Source: Meira nashicola
Lineage: Eukaryota; Basidiomycota; Exobasidiomycetes; Exobasidiales; Brachybasidiaceae
Direction of reading: 5' to 3'
DNA length: 40,553 nt
NCBI GenBank assembly: GCA_001600355.1
Contig: BCJU01000014.1
Coordinates: forward strand, 1-40,553
Of the stretch, positions 20,503-29,933 are shown piece by piece. Numbering within the stretch: position 1 is the stretch's first letter; each line of letters begins with the position of its first letter. The notes beneath the pieces are model-generated. The model worked only from the letters and a program-made list of their open reading frames with translations, was not told where the DNA came from and made no database searches. A program made the translations under genes and the position numbers.

Positions 20503-21009
20503 AGCGATGCACAATATTAGACAACATAAGTTGATGCTGAACTATTTTTCTTTTTATACCTTTCCCTTAACCATTTCTTTCTCAGAGCATGTGGTCTCAC
20601 TTTAAGTTTACAATACACCTGCAGATAAAGTACGCTAGCTTTCGCGTAGAATCAGCAACATTGTTGAACCGTTATCTTGGATTTCATCAACGAAAAATGG
20701 GTAGTTTAACAAAGGTTAGGGTCAATAGAATTTGTATCAGCGTACAAGCAAGTAAATGCATCATGCAAAAAATGCGCCAACGATAATTCGATGATGCGGA
20801 TAGCGGGATAGGCTAGGTCGCAACGTATTGTCCTATCGATCTGATTGGGTTCTAGCGGCGCCGTTCTAAAGGTAGTCCCAGGTACCACGAGGTGCGATTG
20901 TTCGATGCCAGCCATAAAAGCGCTGCGCGCTAATAGCTAGTCTGAGAAAAAAGAAAGTATCTTTGGTCCATGCATGTAAAACCTCTCTTGGTTTCCGTTG
21001 ATTCGCGGA
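20503..21009. other. Intergenic, mostly non-coding part of repeat copy A
   Basis: No gene is seen. From 20596 onward this is the downstream flank of repeat copy A. It contains a GC patch, AGCGCTGCGCGC (20919-20930). Confidence 0.5.
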
Positions 21010-21886
21010 CTAGTCACCGAATCGCAAGTGCACAATTGCATCTTTGATTGCTTGTACGTCCTCCTCGTACGCCGAAAGCACATATCCATCAAATCCTTGT
21101 ATGCCTGTCTCGACACAATTCATTTTTGAAACAATATCATCATGCAAATCAGCGAATGTGGCCATAATACCGTTTAGCTCACATTCACTTGAAGGATCGA
21201 TATGAAGCCAATCTGCTGCAAAAACATACTCTTCAAAAAGGTCATCAGGATTAGCGTCATCCCCTATAAAGTTGTCGGCCTCCTTTCCATATAATGTTGC
21301 TAAATCAATCTCCTTCCCTTCTTCCTTGGCTTCTTTTCGAAACTTTCTAACGTGTTGGAAGAAGTATTCAAATTGGGAAACATGAAACCACTTTGCCCAG
21401 CGACAATTTAAATCCTCAATCACAAGAGCATGTCTATCGTTACGCCAGGTTTTTCTATTAGCTTCGACCACCTCGCCGGTAGCACGATCTACTTGGGCCG
21501 GCAGAAACGGTTGTCGATATCTTTGAGGAATTTCTGTGACATCTCTTTTAAATAAGGCACTCATTTCCTCGGGTGTTTGTGTTACCGGCAAGAATAGGTC
21601 TAATTCCGTATGTAAAAGGTCGCGAAGCTGCTCCGGCGATAAGGGTACTCCACGTGGATTTGGGTTTCGATATGGATGAATGGCCCAAGTCCAACAAATT
21701 GGTCCATTACCTACATTATACTTATCCAGAGCATCAAGGATCCTACATTCAATATCTAGACGTTCTTTTGACTTTTCCTCCTCGTCTACATCGCCAAAAG
21801 GAATTGTGATTAAGATAGGTCGAACCATGTTGGTGGTAAGTGAAATACGTTGTTGTGGCTCTTTACGCCTTTCTTACGTTACAGTC
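20596..21886. repeat. Tandem direct repeat, copy A
   Basis: This ~1.29-kb unit begins with ctcactttaagtttacaa and ends with cgcctttcttacgttacag followed by tca. The next unit, at 21899-23144, begins and ends with nearly the same words. Each copy contains one gene for the same acidic orphan protein. The parts flanking the gene are more diverged, with indels, than the coding part. Confidence 0.9.
21010..21828 (-). CDS. Acidic orphan protein, tandem copy 1, 272 aa
   Basis: An intronless frame from an ATG at 21828. I do not recognise the family. The protein has no signal peptide or membrane segment and is strongly acidic (about 52 Asp/Glu against 30 Lys/Arg by hand count), so it is probably cytosolic or nuclear. 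Conserved blocks shared with the neighbouring copy include PILITIPFGD at the N-terminus, IHPYRNPNPRGVPLSPEQL, EIPQRYRQPFLPA, RWAKWFHVSQF and ELNGIMATFADLHDDIV. It lies ~510 bp upstream of the secreted nuclease gene on the same strand. A protective or inhibitor role is only a positional hypothesis. Confidence 0.7.
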   Translation of the reverse strand: MVRPILITIPFGDVDEEEKSKERLDIECRILDALDKYNVGNGPICWTWAIHPYRNPNPRGVPLSPEQLRDLLHTELDLFLPVTQTPEEMSALFKRDVTEIPQRYRQPFLPAQVDRATGEVVEANRKTWRNDRHALVIEDLNCRWAKWFHVSQFEYFFQHVRKFRKEAKEEGKEIDLATLYGKEADNFIGDDANPDDLFEEYVFAADWLHIDPSSECELNGIMATFADLHDDIVSKMNCVETGIQGFDGYVLSAYEEDVQAIKDAIVHLRFGD

Positions 21887-22242
21887 ACAGGATTCTTTTT
21901 CTCACTTAAAGTTTACAATGCACCTGCAGATAAAGCACGCTAGCTTTCGCGTAGAATCAGAACACTCTTAAACCGTTCCTCTAGTGAAATCACCAACGAT
22001 AAGAGGCTGCAGTACCAGAGAACCGGATTAACACTATCGATCTAATTGCGTTCTAAAGGTAGGAGCAAGTACCACGAGGTGCGAGAATTACACAATACCA
22101 GCCACAAAAGCCCGCTGGTAGCTAGTCTGAGAAAACAAAAAAGAGGTAATCTTGGTCGGTGTACAATATGACTCATTTGTTCAAAAACAATTATAATAAT
22201 CAAAGTTATAAAAAATCCCTTTTGTTTCATATAAACCGAGGA
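21829..22242. other. Spacer spanning the repeat junction
   Basis: No gene. It holds the end of copy A (21886), a 12-bp joint, and the diverged downstream flank of copy B. It probably also carries the promoter of the 21010-21828 gene. Confidence 0.5.
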
Positions 22243-23144
22243 CTAGTCACCGGATCGCAAGTGCACAATTGCATCTTTAATTGCTTGAATGTCCTCCTCG
22301 TACGCCGAAAGCACATATCCATCGAATCCATTCACACCAGTCTCTACGCAAGCCATCTTCGCAACAATATCGTCATGCAAATCGGCGAATGTAGCCATAA
22401 TACCGTTTAGCTCACATTTACTTGCGGGATCAATCTGAAGCCATTTTGCTGCAAAATCATACTCTTCAAGAAAAAAATCTTCAGGATCTACGTTATCCGC
22501 TTTAGACCCATGCTTTGCTGCCTCCTTTCCATATAGTGCCGCTAAGTCTATCTCTTTTCCTTCTTCTTTAGCTTCTTGACAAAATTTTATAACGTGTTGA
22601 ATAAAGTAGTCAAATTGAGAAACATGAAACCACTTTGCCCAACGACCGTTTAAATCTTCAATCACAAGAGTATGTCTATCCTGGCTCCAGGTCTTTTTAT
22701 TAGCTTCGACGACCTCACCGGTAGTTCTATCTATTAGTGCCGGTAGAAATGGCTGTCGATATCTTTGAGGGATCTCATTAAGAAAATGTTTTTTGAAAAG
22801 AGTACTCATTTGCTCAGGAGTATCTGATTCTGGTAAGAATAAGTCTAACTCTGTTTGTAAAAGGTCGCGAAGCTGCTCCGGCGATAAGGGTACTCCACGT
22901 GGATTTGGGTTTCGATATGGATGAATGGTCCAACTCCAATGAATTGGTCCATTACCTACATTATACTTAGCGAGGTTGTCTAGAATTTTATTCTCGATAT
23001 CCAATCGTTCTTTTGACTTTTCCTTATCGTGNGCATCGCCAAAAGGAATTGTGATCAAGATAGGTCGACCCATGTTGGTGGTAAGGTTGGTGGTAAGTGA
23101 AATACGTTGTTGTGGCTCTTTACGCCTTTCTTACGTTACAGTCA
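21899..23144. repeat. Tandem direct repeat, copy B
   Basis: The second unit (~1.25 kb) of the tandem duplication, in the same orientation as copy A. It additionally contains a perfect 12-bp doublet, gttggtggtaag twice in a row, just upstream of its gene (about 23074-23097) where copy A has only one. Confidence 0.9.
22243..23073 (-). CDS. Acidic orphan protein, tandem copy 2, 276 aa
   Basis: A paralogue of the gene at 21010-21828, roughly four-fifths identical by eye, with a few extra residues in the variable acidic segment (around KHGSKADNVDPEDFFLEE). It has no signal peptide, membrane segment or recognised domain. The frame is intact apart from one N near codon 14. That both copies stay open while the flanks have diverged suggests selection on the protein. 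The differences cluster in two variable patches, after LDLFLP and in the acidic segment before the conserved C-terminal third. Confidence 0.7.
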   Translation of the reverse strand: MGRPILITIPFGDXHDKEKSKERLDIENKILDNLAKYNVGNGPIHWSWTIHPYRNPNPRGVPLSPEQLRDLLQTELDLFLPESDTPEQMSTLFKKHFLNEIPQRYRQPFLPALIDRTTGEVVEANKKTWSQDRHTLVIEDLNGRWAKWFHVSQFDYFIQHVIKFCQEAKEEGKEIDLAALYGKEAAKHGSKADNVDPEDFFLEEYDFAAKWLQIDPASKCELNGIMATFADLHDDIVAKMACVETGVNGFDGYVLSAYEEDIQAIKDAIVHLRSGD

Positions 23145-23667
23145 AAGAGGACTGGCGCTGCGCATATACGTCTACCAGTAGAGTGCGCGTATCGGTTTGT
23201 TGCACACAGTCAAGCTAAGGTCTTCTAGGAGCACCTTCTTTGTTACGAAGACCTACCAATTCTATACCTGATGTGTCATTCGACGAGTGCCAGAGTATAA
23301 CGAAAGAATCTGACGATTTATGTCAAATCGACTTATCACTAACGAGTCTAGCAAAGTCAAAAAGAAANGCAATTGCGCGTTGGCTTTCGCTTTACTTGTA
23401 TAGTCACCTATTTTTTCTTTTTTCTTTTTNCTTTTTAATATCGTGAATTGTTAGAATAACGTATTTGAATCATGATGAGTACCTATGCTTTTAGACTAGC
23501 TGTAACACATTCAGGTCCGACTGGAGTATAAGCGCAATCTGCGAGATAGAAAAGGAAAATGCGTCTCGGTCATTTTCCGAATATGAGATACCCCGACTTT
23601 TTGTGTATAGTAGAATTTATAACGGTATATAATAACAAGCTTATCTTACAGATTGAATCTCTTAGCA
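23074..23667. other. Intergenic stretch, no gene seen
   Basis: It contains the end of repeat copy B, a GC patch (GGCGCTGCGCAT, 23154-23165) and AT-rich sequence. An open frame at 23240-23446 has N-containing codons and no protein-like pattern. Confidence 0.45.
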
Positions 23668-24621
23668 ATGCTCTTTTTACGCTCGATCCAAAACATATCC
23701 AAACATACTAGATTTTCAAGATTTCACACAATGGCACCCGATCTTGCTCAATTATCTTCCAATCAAACTTTTCGCTCAAAGGAGACTTCAAAGGCCGCCA
23801 ACGAAGCATATATTCTAAATCTAATCAAAGAACAATTAAGTAAAAATCAATTAACATATGCATTCACAATCAAATTATACAGAAGTATAGAAGTTGTTCA
23901 AATAGCAAAACAAGCAGGTTATGGTGGTATTTTAATCGATTTAGAATATTCACCTTTAAGTGTTGAACAAACGGGTTAAATTTATATTACTGCCTTAACG
24001 GCAGGAATTTATCCGATCGTACGTATACCATAATTAGAACGTTATTAGATTTTAAGAACGTTAGATTTAGGTGCTTTAGGAATTTTAGTTCCACATATTA
24101 AAACAGTTAAAGATACAAAATTAATCGTTGATTATTCACGTTTTCAACCAATTGGTTCACGTTCTGCTGTAGTAGGTTTACCATATCTTGGTTATCAATC
24201 TTTTCTAACTTCGATCGCAAATGAAGCATATAATAAAGCAACTTTAGTTATAGTAATGATTAAAACTTATAAAGCTTTAGAGAATGTTGAAGAAATTATA
24301 AAAGTACCTGGAATTAATCAATTATTAATTAGAATAAATGATCTTACAGCCGAACTTAGAATCCCTGGTCAATATGATGATCTAAAATTAGAACAAGCTT
24401 ATAAATATATTATTGAAGCAGCTTAAAAGAATAACTTAAGCGTAGGAATTGGTGGTTTAGCTTCTCGTCCTGATTTAGTAGAAAAGTTTGCTAAAATGGG
24501 TGCAAGATTCGTAATGGCAGGTACCGATCAAGTATTACTCATGGCAGCAGCAAAACAAAATGCCTCCTCAATGGCATCTATGCGCGATCGTATCATCGAA
24601 GAAGAACAGAATAAAAATTGA
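23668..24621 (+). pseudogene. HpcH/HpaI-family aldolase, inactivated by nonsense mutations
   Basis: One reading phase covers the whole enzyme with no frameshift, but it is interrupted by four stops (TAA 23977, TAA 24031, TAG 24046, TAA 24424). The family cleaves 2-keto-3-deoxy-type acids to pyruvate plus an aldehyde. Recognisable parts are AKQAGYGGILIDLE, ILRTLDLGALGILVPHIKT and VGIGGLASRPDLVEKFAKMG. The catalytic-site words are altered: the conserved DxEH reads DLEY and the conserved GTND reads RIND. Both, and most stops, are explained by C-to-T or G-to-A transitions, often CpA/TpG to TpA. The first ~20 residues (MLFLRSIQNISKHTRF) could be a mitochondrial presequence. Confidence 0.88.
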
Positions 24622-24670
24622 TATTTTGTCATGTAAATTATAATACAGTTATATTATTGTACAGCTTATC

Positions 24671-25288
24671 TTACGAAGAAGTAAAATCGGAATAAAAAGG
24701 TTGCAGGGGTAAACTTCCAAAAGCTTCTAGAAAAGCAACATTATTAAGCAAAGATTCGGCATCCCACAACAACATCTCATCATGAAGAAAAGATTCTGTT
24801 GTTGGTGGAGGTATTTCAGTGAGATGATTCATATCAGGCCATTCAGAAGTGCTTGATTCGCGAATTACAATTTTTCTATAAGTAGTATCACCCTATCTAG
24901 GTCTTTTTAATAGGTATTTATCGATTATATCATTAATATATAATTTACCTTGATCGTATACTATCCTGGTAAGAATTAAAATGATAGATTTTATACTACT
25001 AAAAGTGTTAAAAGGAACTTCATTAGTAATAGGATCTAAAACGCTTGTTACAACTTTATAGTTATTTCGAAATATTTAAACAGATAATCGATTATACGTA
25101 GATGCATAAGTTATTGCTTTTTGAACTATGACTGGATCAAGATTAACATCGGAAGGATTTACAGTAGAGAACGCAGCACCATTTTCAGGTAATTGACAAT
25201 ATTCTACAGAAGGAGTAATGGGAATCGTTCTTGTATTTGTTCCAACGAATACAGATAACAAGAACGCCGATAAGATCAAGACCCTCAT
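24671..25288 (-). pseudogene. Secreted serine beta-lactamase-like protein remnant, possibly fused to another fragment
   Basis: One phase runs from the ATG at 25288, a signal peptide (MRVLILSAFLLSVFVG), through two stops (TAA 25076-25078, TAG 24893-24895) to a TAA at 24671. After the first stop it reads DPITNEVPFNTFSSIKSI and IVYDQGKLYINDIIDKYL, matching class-C beta-lactamase/esterase-type hydrolases, with the SxxK nucleophile motif (SSIK) still visible. After RKIVIRE (about 24865) the match ends. The remaining ~65 codons (for example LLWDAESLLNNVAFLEAFG) look like the acidic tail of a different protein. Gly-to-Arg, Ser-to-Leu and Thr-to-Ile replacements fit transition mutation. It is non-functional. 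Confidence 0.72.
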
Positions 25289-26360
25289 AATGATAGGTTG
25301 GTCGGTTAGAGGAATAAATTCTCATCATTTTTATCAGAGACCCCTAACTATATATATATATATCAACGGGACCATTGTGTTCTTATTTCTCTCATATTCT
25401 CGGAAAGTCACCATTTATAAAGCCGAGTGACAACGGTAACCCTTCCCAAACATGTGTTTTCTACCGATTAGCGCTAAATTGGCGTTCATACAAAGTAACA
25501 AATGTGGGGTTGCCTCAGATTCAAAATGTGACAAGCAAAAATACTGTGTTTCTTCTATTCTCGCGTTATAAATTCGGGATCTTGGTTTCTTACTAGCGTA
25601 TCTGTGAGAGAAAATACAACAATCAATCAATCTATTAAATCATCATTGTAAAAGAGTATGTCATATACCTTAAATAAAGAGTTAGTTTACATAAGATAGC
25701 CAAAACAATGAAATTAAGAGTTGCTTACGTAAAACGCTTCACGGGCATAGAAGCACTACAGGATAAAATTAGAACAAGCTGACAGGTTCAAGCCAGCACT
25801 TCATGTTACGCTTTAGCTGCAATGCCAAACGCTTTGGTCTGTGAATTTATACTGTATCATATTGATGTTTGATTTAATAGTGACCGGTCCTATTTAGATA
25901 TAATATCGGTATAAAGAAGGAGAGCGAAAAGGAATTTAATCTAGAATTTTCCCATGGAAAGACGGAATATAATAAAACTCCCCTTATTTATCGATAGCAA
26001 CGTATACGCCAGCACAATATTATCCGAAAAGATGATTCATGTAAATGAGTTTGAGTCCTTAAGTAAGGTCGGGAGATCCGTTTCTTAGATCGGACCTCTT
26101 TTTGCCTAAGTACCTTTGAGATATATTCAATTAATTCTCATACCGACTCTTTTCATGCTTTGTTTTAATTATGCAGAAGCTTTCTAGAACTGCAGGAATG
26201 AAGTTATTTAAGAGTGAGTGAAGAGAATGAACAGGGATTGTATAGAAGAGAAGTACGAGAGAGGGTAAGAAAGGAAACAGGAGCACTGTAAAACCAGTGA
26301 TGCTATTTAATCGACCTGCGATTATTTAAAGAGGCTTTGAAAACTGTTATACTCGGGTTG
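25289..26360. other. Long intergenic stretch, no gene seen
   Basis: About 1.07 kb. It contains a GTGGGG box at 25504-25509, a short TA repeat near 25350-25364 and several short frames without protein character. Confidence 0.5.
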
Positions 26361-27357
26361 TCAATTAGAGCATTGGTGCTTCTTCTTTTGCTCGTCATGA
26401 TGGTGTTCATTCTTTTTTTCACTCTTCATTTTGTGATGATGATGATGATGATGGTGACGAGAACCTTTATGACCTTTATTCTTTTGATGATCTGGCTTAT
26501 TCTCTTTTGCATTTTGAGTATTTTTGTTGTCTTTATTTGAAGTGTTTCCATTTGCATTGTTCTTTGTTTGACCATTTAAATTGGATTGCTTGTGTGAACC
26601 TTCTGAAATCGTAATAGTTGCTGAACCTGATGAACCAGCATAGGCTTCTGTAGCAATAACTTGAGGTTGAGTATCTAAACTGCCTAATATCATTCCTGCA
26701 TTTTTCCATGCGTTTACATGATTTGCAAAAGTGATTGTTCCGCTTGTTCTTTTCGTATGACGGCGAGAGATGAATTGAACGTGAGATTTACCTTTTTTAT
26801 CTATACAACCTGCTCCGCCTGGCGTTGTACAAAAGGTATATAAATTACCATCACTTTCAAACGTTCCCTTTATATCTTTAGCTCCTGGACCACAAGGTGC
26901 ATATTTTCCATAATTGTCAATAATGTAATATTCTACGCAATGACTTCCAACAGACCAGCCGTATAAGGATAAGTATGCTCCATTACCTTCTACTTCAAAC
27001 GATCCATCGTAGGAAAGTACACTGAAAAGAGAAAAAGAAGTATGTAATGTTAGTAAGTATGTATTTTTTCATAGTCGAAGCTTCTACTTACCGGTCCGTT
27101 TTACCATTTCTGAATCCTTTGGCAACAATTGCATCATCGACGCCATGCCATTGAAAAGAGTATGTTCCTGCTTTATCGCCTTTCGCAGTGTAAGAACCTT
27201 TTACCTTGCTATCCCAAACGCTAGCAAAATATTTACCACTTTCATCCCAGCCATAAGGCATGGTTTGAAAGCTAGAATTCTCTGCAGAACCGTATGCAGT
27301 TTTAAAACAAAGGCAAAATTGTAAGATGAAGAATGAAAGGCATAAGTTAGACAACAT
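26361..27357 (-). CDS. GH11 endo-1,4-beta-xylanase with natural His/Lys-rich tail, spliced
   Basis: Exons 27092-27357 and 26361-27021 are joined across a 70-nt intron (GTAAGT...TTTTCAG, with a TACTAAC branch site) to give 308 residues. The ATG at 27357 opens a signal peptide (MLSNLCLSFFILQFCLCF). Glycoside hydrolase family 11 cleaves xylan in the cell wall. Its jelly-roll signatures are present: GAYLSLYGWS and VEYYI with the nucleophile Glu119, then RRHTKRTSGTITFANHVNAW and VIATEAY with acid/base Glu214. The thumb region is unusual: it carries extra Cys and Gly (TPGGAGCIDKKG). After SATITISEG the protein continues for ~75 residues of Asn/Lys/His-rich low complexity with eight consecutive His. 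No carbohydrate-binding module is seen. Confidence 0.88.
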
Positions 27358-28182
27358 TATGAAAAGGGAGATGGACAGGAATGAGGGGAAGAGGAGATGG
27401 TGATGACGATACAAAGATTTGTTTGATTCAGTATGAACCTCTTTAAATAGCTACTTAAAATTGTAATTAGAAAGAAATATGGAGTCGGCTATCATCGCTT
27501 ATAATGGGAAAGACTGTTATGTGGCTTATCATATGGTGAAAATGCTCAAAGCATCTTGACCAAAAAAAGTGTAATTTTTGCTCTTACGTACGACTATACC
27601 CATCATGTAGATTTCCGAAGACTATCCTTTTTTTAGGCCGTTGAAGAGCACTGACAAAAATTAAAAATAGAACGTTTCATGTATGTACTTGCATATTACG
27701 CCCGCATGCTCCCGTCCCTAAACTCATTCATTATTACGCCCTAAAAGCTGCACCCTGCTTAATACTTTAACCCCGATCGTGCATCGTTTAGTACTCGATC
27801 CAATAAACAATTTCTAGCCACAATAACGTTAGCATACCCTTTTATGCACCTTTTTATTCGAACTTATAGGAATGAGTGAGAAAGGGTTTTACAAGAATAT
27901 TCCAAAATGTGTTTATGTCGGTGAATAAAAGTTGCTTTTTCCGATTTTATAATAAAAAAGGAGCATGGTAAACTGTCACTGCAATTCTTCTTTATAGTTA
28001 AAACGCAATGGTATACGTATGCAAGGCTATTTTGCACTAATTTTAAAGTTCAAACATGACATATTGTTTTACTGCTAAACATCGCTGACATACATTATAT
28101 TCGTCATTATATATTCTCACATATTTTGATTAATAAAGTAAATAACTGGATATGTGAAAGCTAAAAAGAATTTTGCAAGCAA
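27358..28182. other. Intergenic stretch, no gene seen
   Basis: This region contains the xylanase promoter and the 3' flank of the malic enzyme gene. Although a frame extends upstream of the xylanase ATG, it has no earlier ATG. No RNA gene or repeat was recognised. Confidence 0.5.
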
Positions 28183-29933
28183 TTATTTGTATTCAGCTTT
28201 CCATTGATAGGCTCGAACGATTTTCTTGATATCGTCTGAATCCTTAAAATCTCTTTTATTGCTGCCATCTTTCCTGCTTTGTTCGATCACTGCAACCGCA
28301 ATATTTACATTAACTTCTTGAACTCTTTCTAAATCAGGTAAAATCATTCCTTTTTTACGTTCTTCTTTTGTAACCTGCTTTGAAAGTGCATCAGAAGCTG
28401 CAACAATCATTGATTTTGTAAGCAAATTTGATTTTGAAATAATTGCACCTAAACTGATTCCAGGATAAATCAAAGCATTGTTGTATTCGGAAATAAAGTA
28501 TTTATCTCCAGAATCAATCGTTACCGGATCAAATGGTGAACCAGTTGCGATGATTGCTTTGCCTTTACTCCATTTAAGTGCATCTTTAGGTGTGCATTCA
28601 TGAAGTTCAGTAGGATTGCTCAAAGGTAAAATGATTGGCCTTTCAACATTTTTCGACATTGATTCAACAATTTCTTGAGTGAACGCGCCAGGTTGTGTTG
28701 AAGTACCAATGAGGATATCCGGTTGAATTTTTTTGATCACCTCTAAAAGAGATGAACCATTTTTATACATTTCCCTTTCTGACGCTTTTCGCGCGAAATT
28801 AGCTCTTGTTTTAGCAAATCCAATCTTTGCTTTTTTATCAATCATATCGTCAAAGATTAAACCTTCTTTATCGATTATCCAAAATTGATCAGAAACATAT
28901 TTCTTTTCTGCAGAATCATCTTCTTTAAGAGCGAATTGCTTTGCATCTGCAATTTGTTCGCAAATTCCCATTCCAGCCGTACCTGCTCCGAAAATTACAA
29001 CTTTCGCATCTTTAATCTTACGGCCAGTCTCTATCAATGCTGACTTAATACAAGCTAAAGTAACAGCACCTGTACCTTGGATATCATCATTAAAGACTGC
29101 ATGCTTGTTTTGATAATTGTCCAAAATCTTTTTTGCATTATGAAGACCAAAATCTTCAAAGTGAATCAATGCGTTAGGAAACCTGTTTCTTGTTGCAGAA
29201 ACGAATTGATTGATAAAGTTTTCATAACATTCTCCTTCAATTCGGTTTGATTTCCATCTAAACAGTAGGAAGAAAGGTGTAAGAAAATGTTGTTAATTCA
29301 AGTGATAAAAGGTGATGCTTACCCTAGATATAATGGATCTTTTAGCAAACTTGTATTGTTTGTTCCAACGTCTAAGCATATAGAAACTGTTTTAACAGGA
29401 TCGATTCCTGCTATAGCAGTATATAGCGTTGCTTTTGCTGTACTAATACCCATGCAACCAACACCTTGATCTCCTATTCCTAGAATTTGTTCACCATCAG
29501 AAACGACGATGAGATCGATTGAATTTTGTTCTTTAACGTGATCATCATACAATTCTTCAATATCTTTTTGATTTTTAATATGTGGAAATGAGAGAAAACA
29601 ACCTTCTGGCTTTCTGAATAAAGCGGAAAACTTTTTGATAGCTTCTCCTTCTGTTGGAGTATAGATGATTGGTAACATTTCGATTAAATGTGTTTGTAAA
29701 AGAGCATAAAATAAAACCGTATTTTGATCACGCATCGAAACGAGAAAAGCATTCTTTTCTAAATTTGATTCTGCATTTTGATATTGACGATACGCTCTTT
29801 TTATTTGATTATCTAGAGAATTTATACCGTACGGTAACCATGAACATAGTTTAAGATTTTTTCTTTCTTCTTGAGAAAAAGCTGAACCTTTGTTGATGCT
29901 TGGATTTATAAGTTGTACTGGAGAATCAGACAT
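28183..29933 (-). CDS. Malic enzyme (NAD(P)-dependent malate decarboxylase), spliced
   Basis: Exons 29323-29933 and 28183-29257 are joined across a 65-nt intron (GTAAGC...TGTTTAG), restoring DPLYLG-WKSNRIEGE and giving 561 residues. Malic enzyme converts malate to pyruvate and CO2 with reduction of NAD+ or NADP+. Family motifs are seen in order: YTPTEGEAI (catalytic Tyr91), IGDQGVGCMGIS, IHFEDFGLHNA (metal ligands), HAVFNDDIQGTG, the Rossmann motif VIFGAGTAGMGI, and ILPLSNPTELHEC. The ATG at 29933 is the first in frame. The open frame above it has no ATG, so a mitochondrial presequence is not supported and a cytosolic location is likely. Cofactor preference is not resolved by eye. Confidence 0.95.

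Noticed and set aside
23977..24426. Reassigned stop codon (TAA/TAG read as an amino acid) to explain the interrupted enzymes
   Set aside because: Intact neighbouring genes end cleanly at TAA or TGA at family-expected lengths, and the interrupted genes also carry damaged catalytic residues. Pseudogenes are the simpler explanation.
25757..25790. 17-bp word (taaaattagaacaagct) shared with the aldolase pseudogene near 24384
   Set aside because: No similarity extends to either side, and an AT-rich window can produce such a match by chance.
27357..27414. N-terminal extension of the xylanase
   Set aside because: The extended frame begins at a TTG and has no ATG before 27357, where the signal peptide starts.
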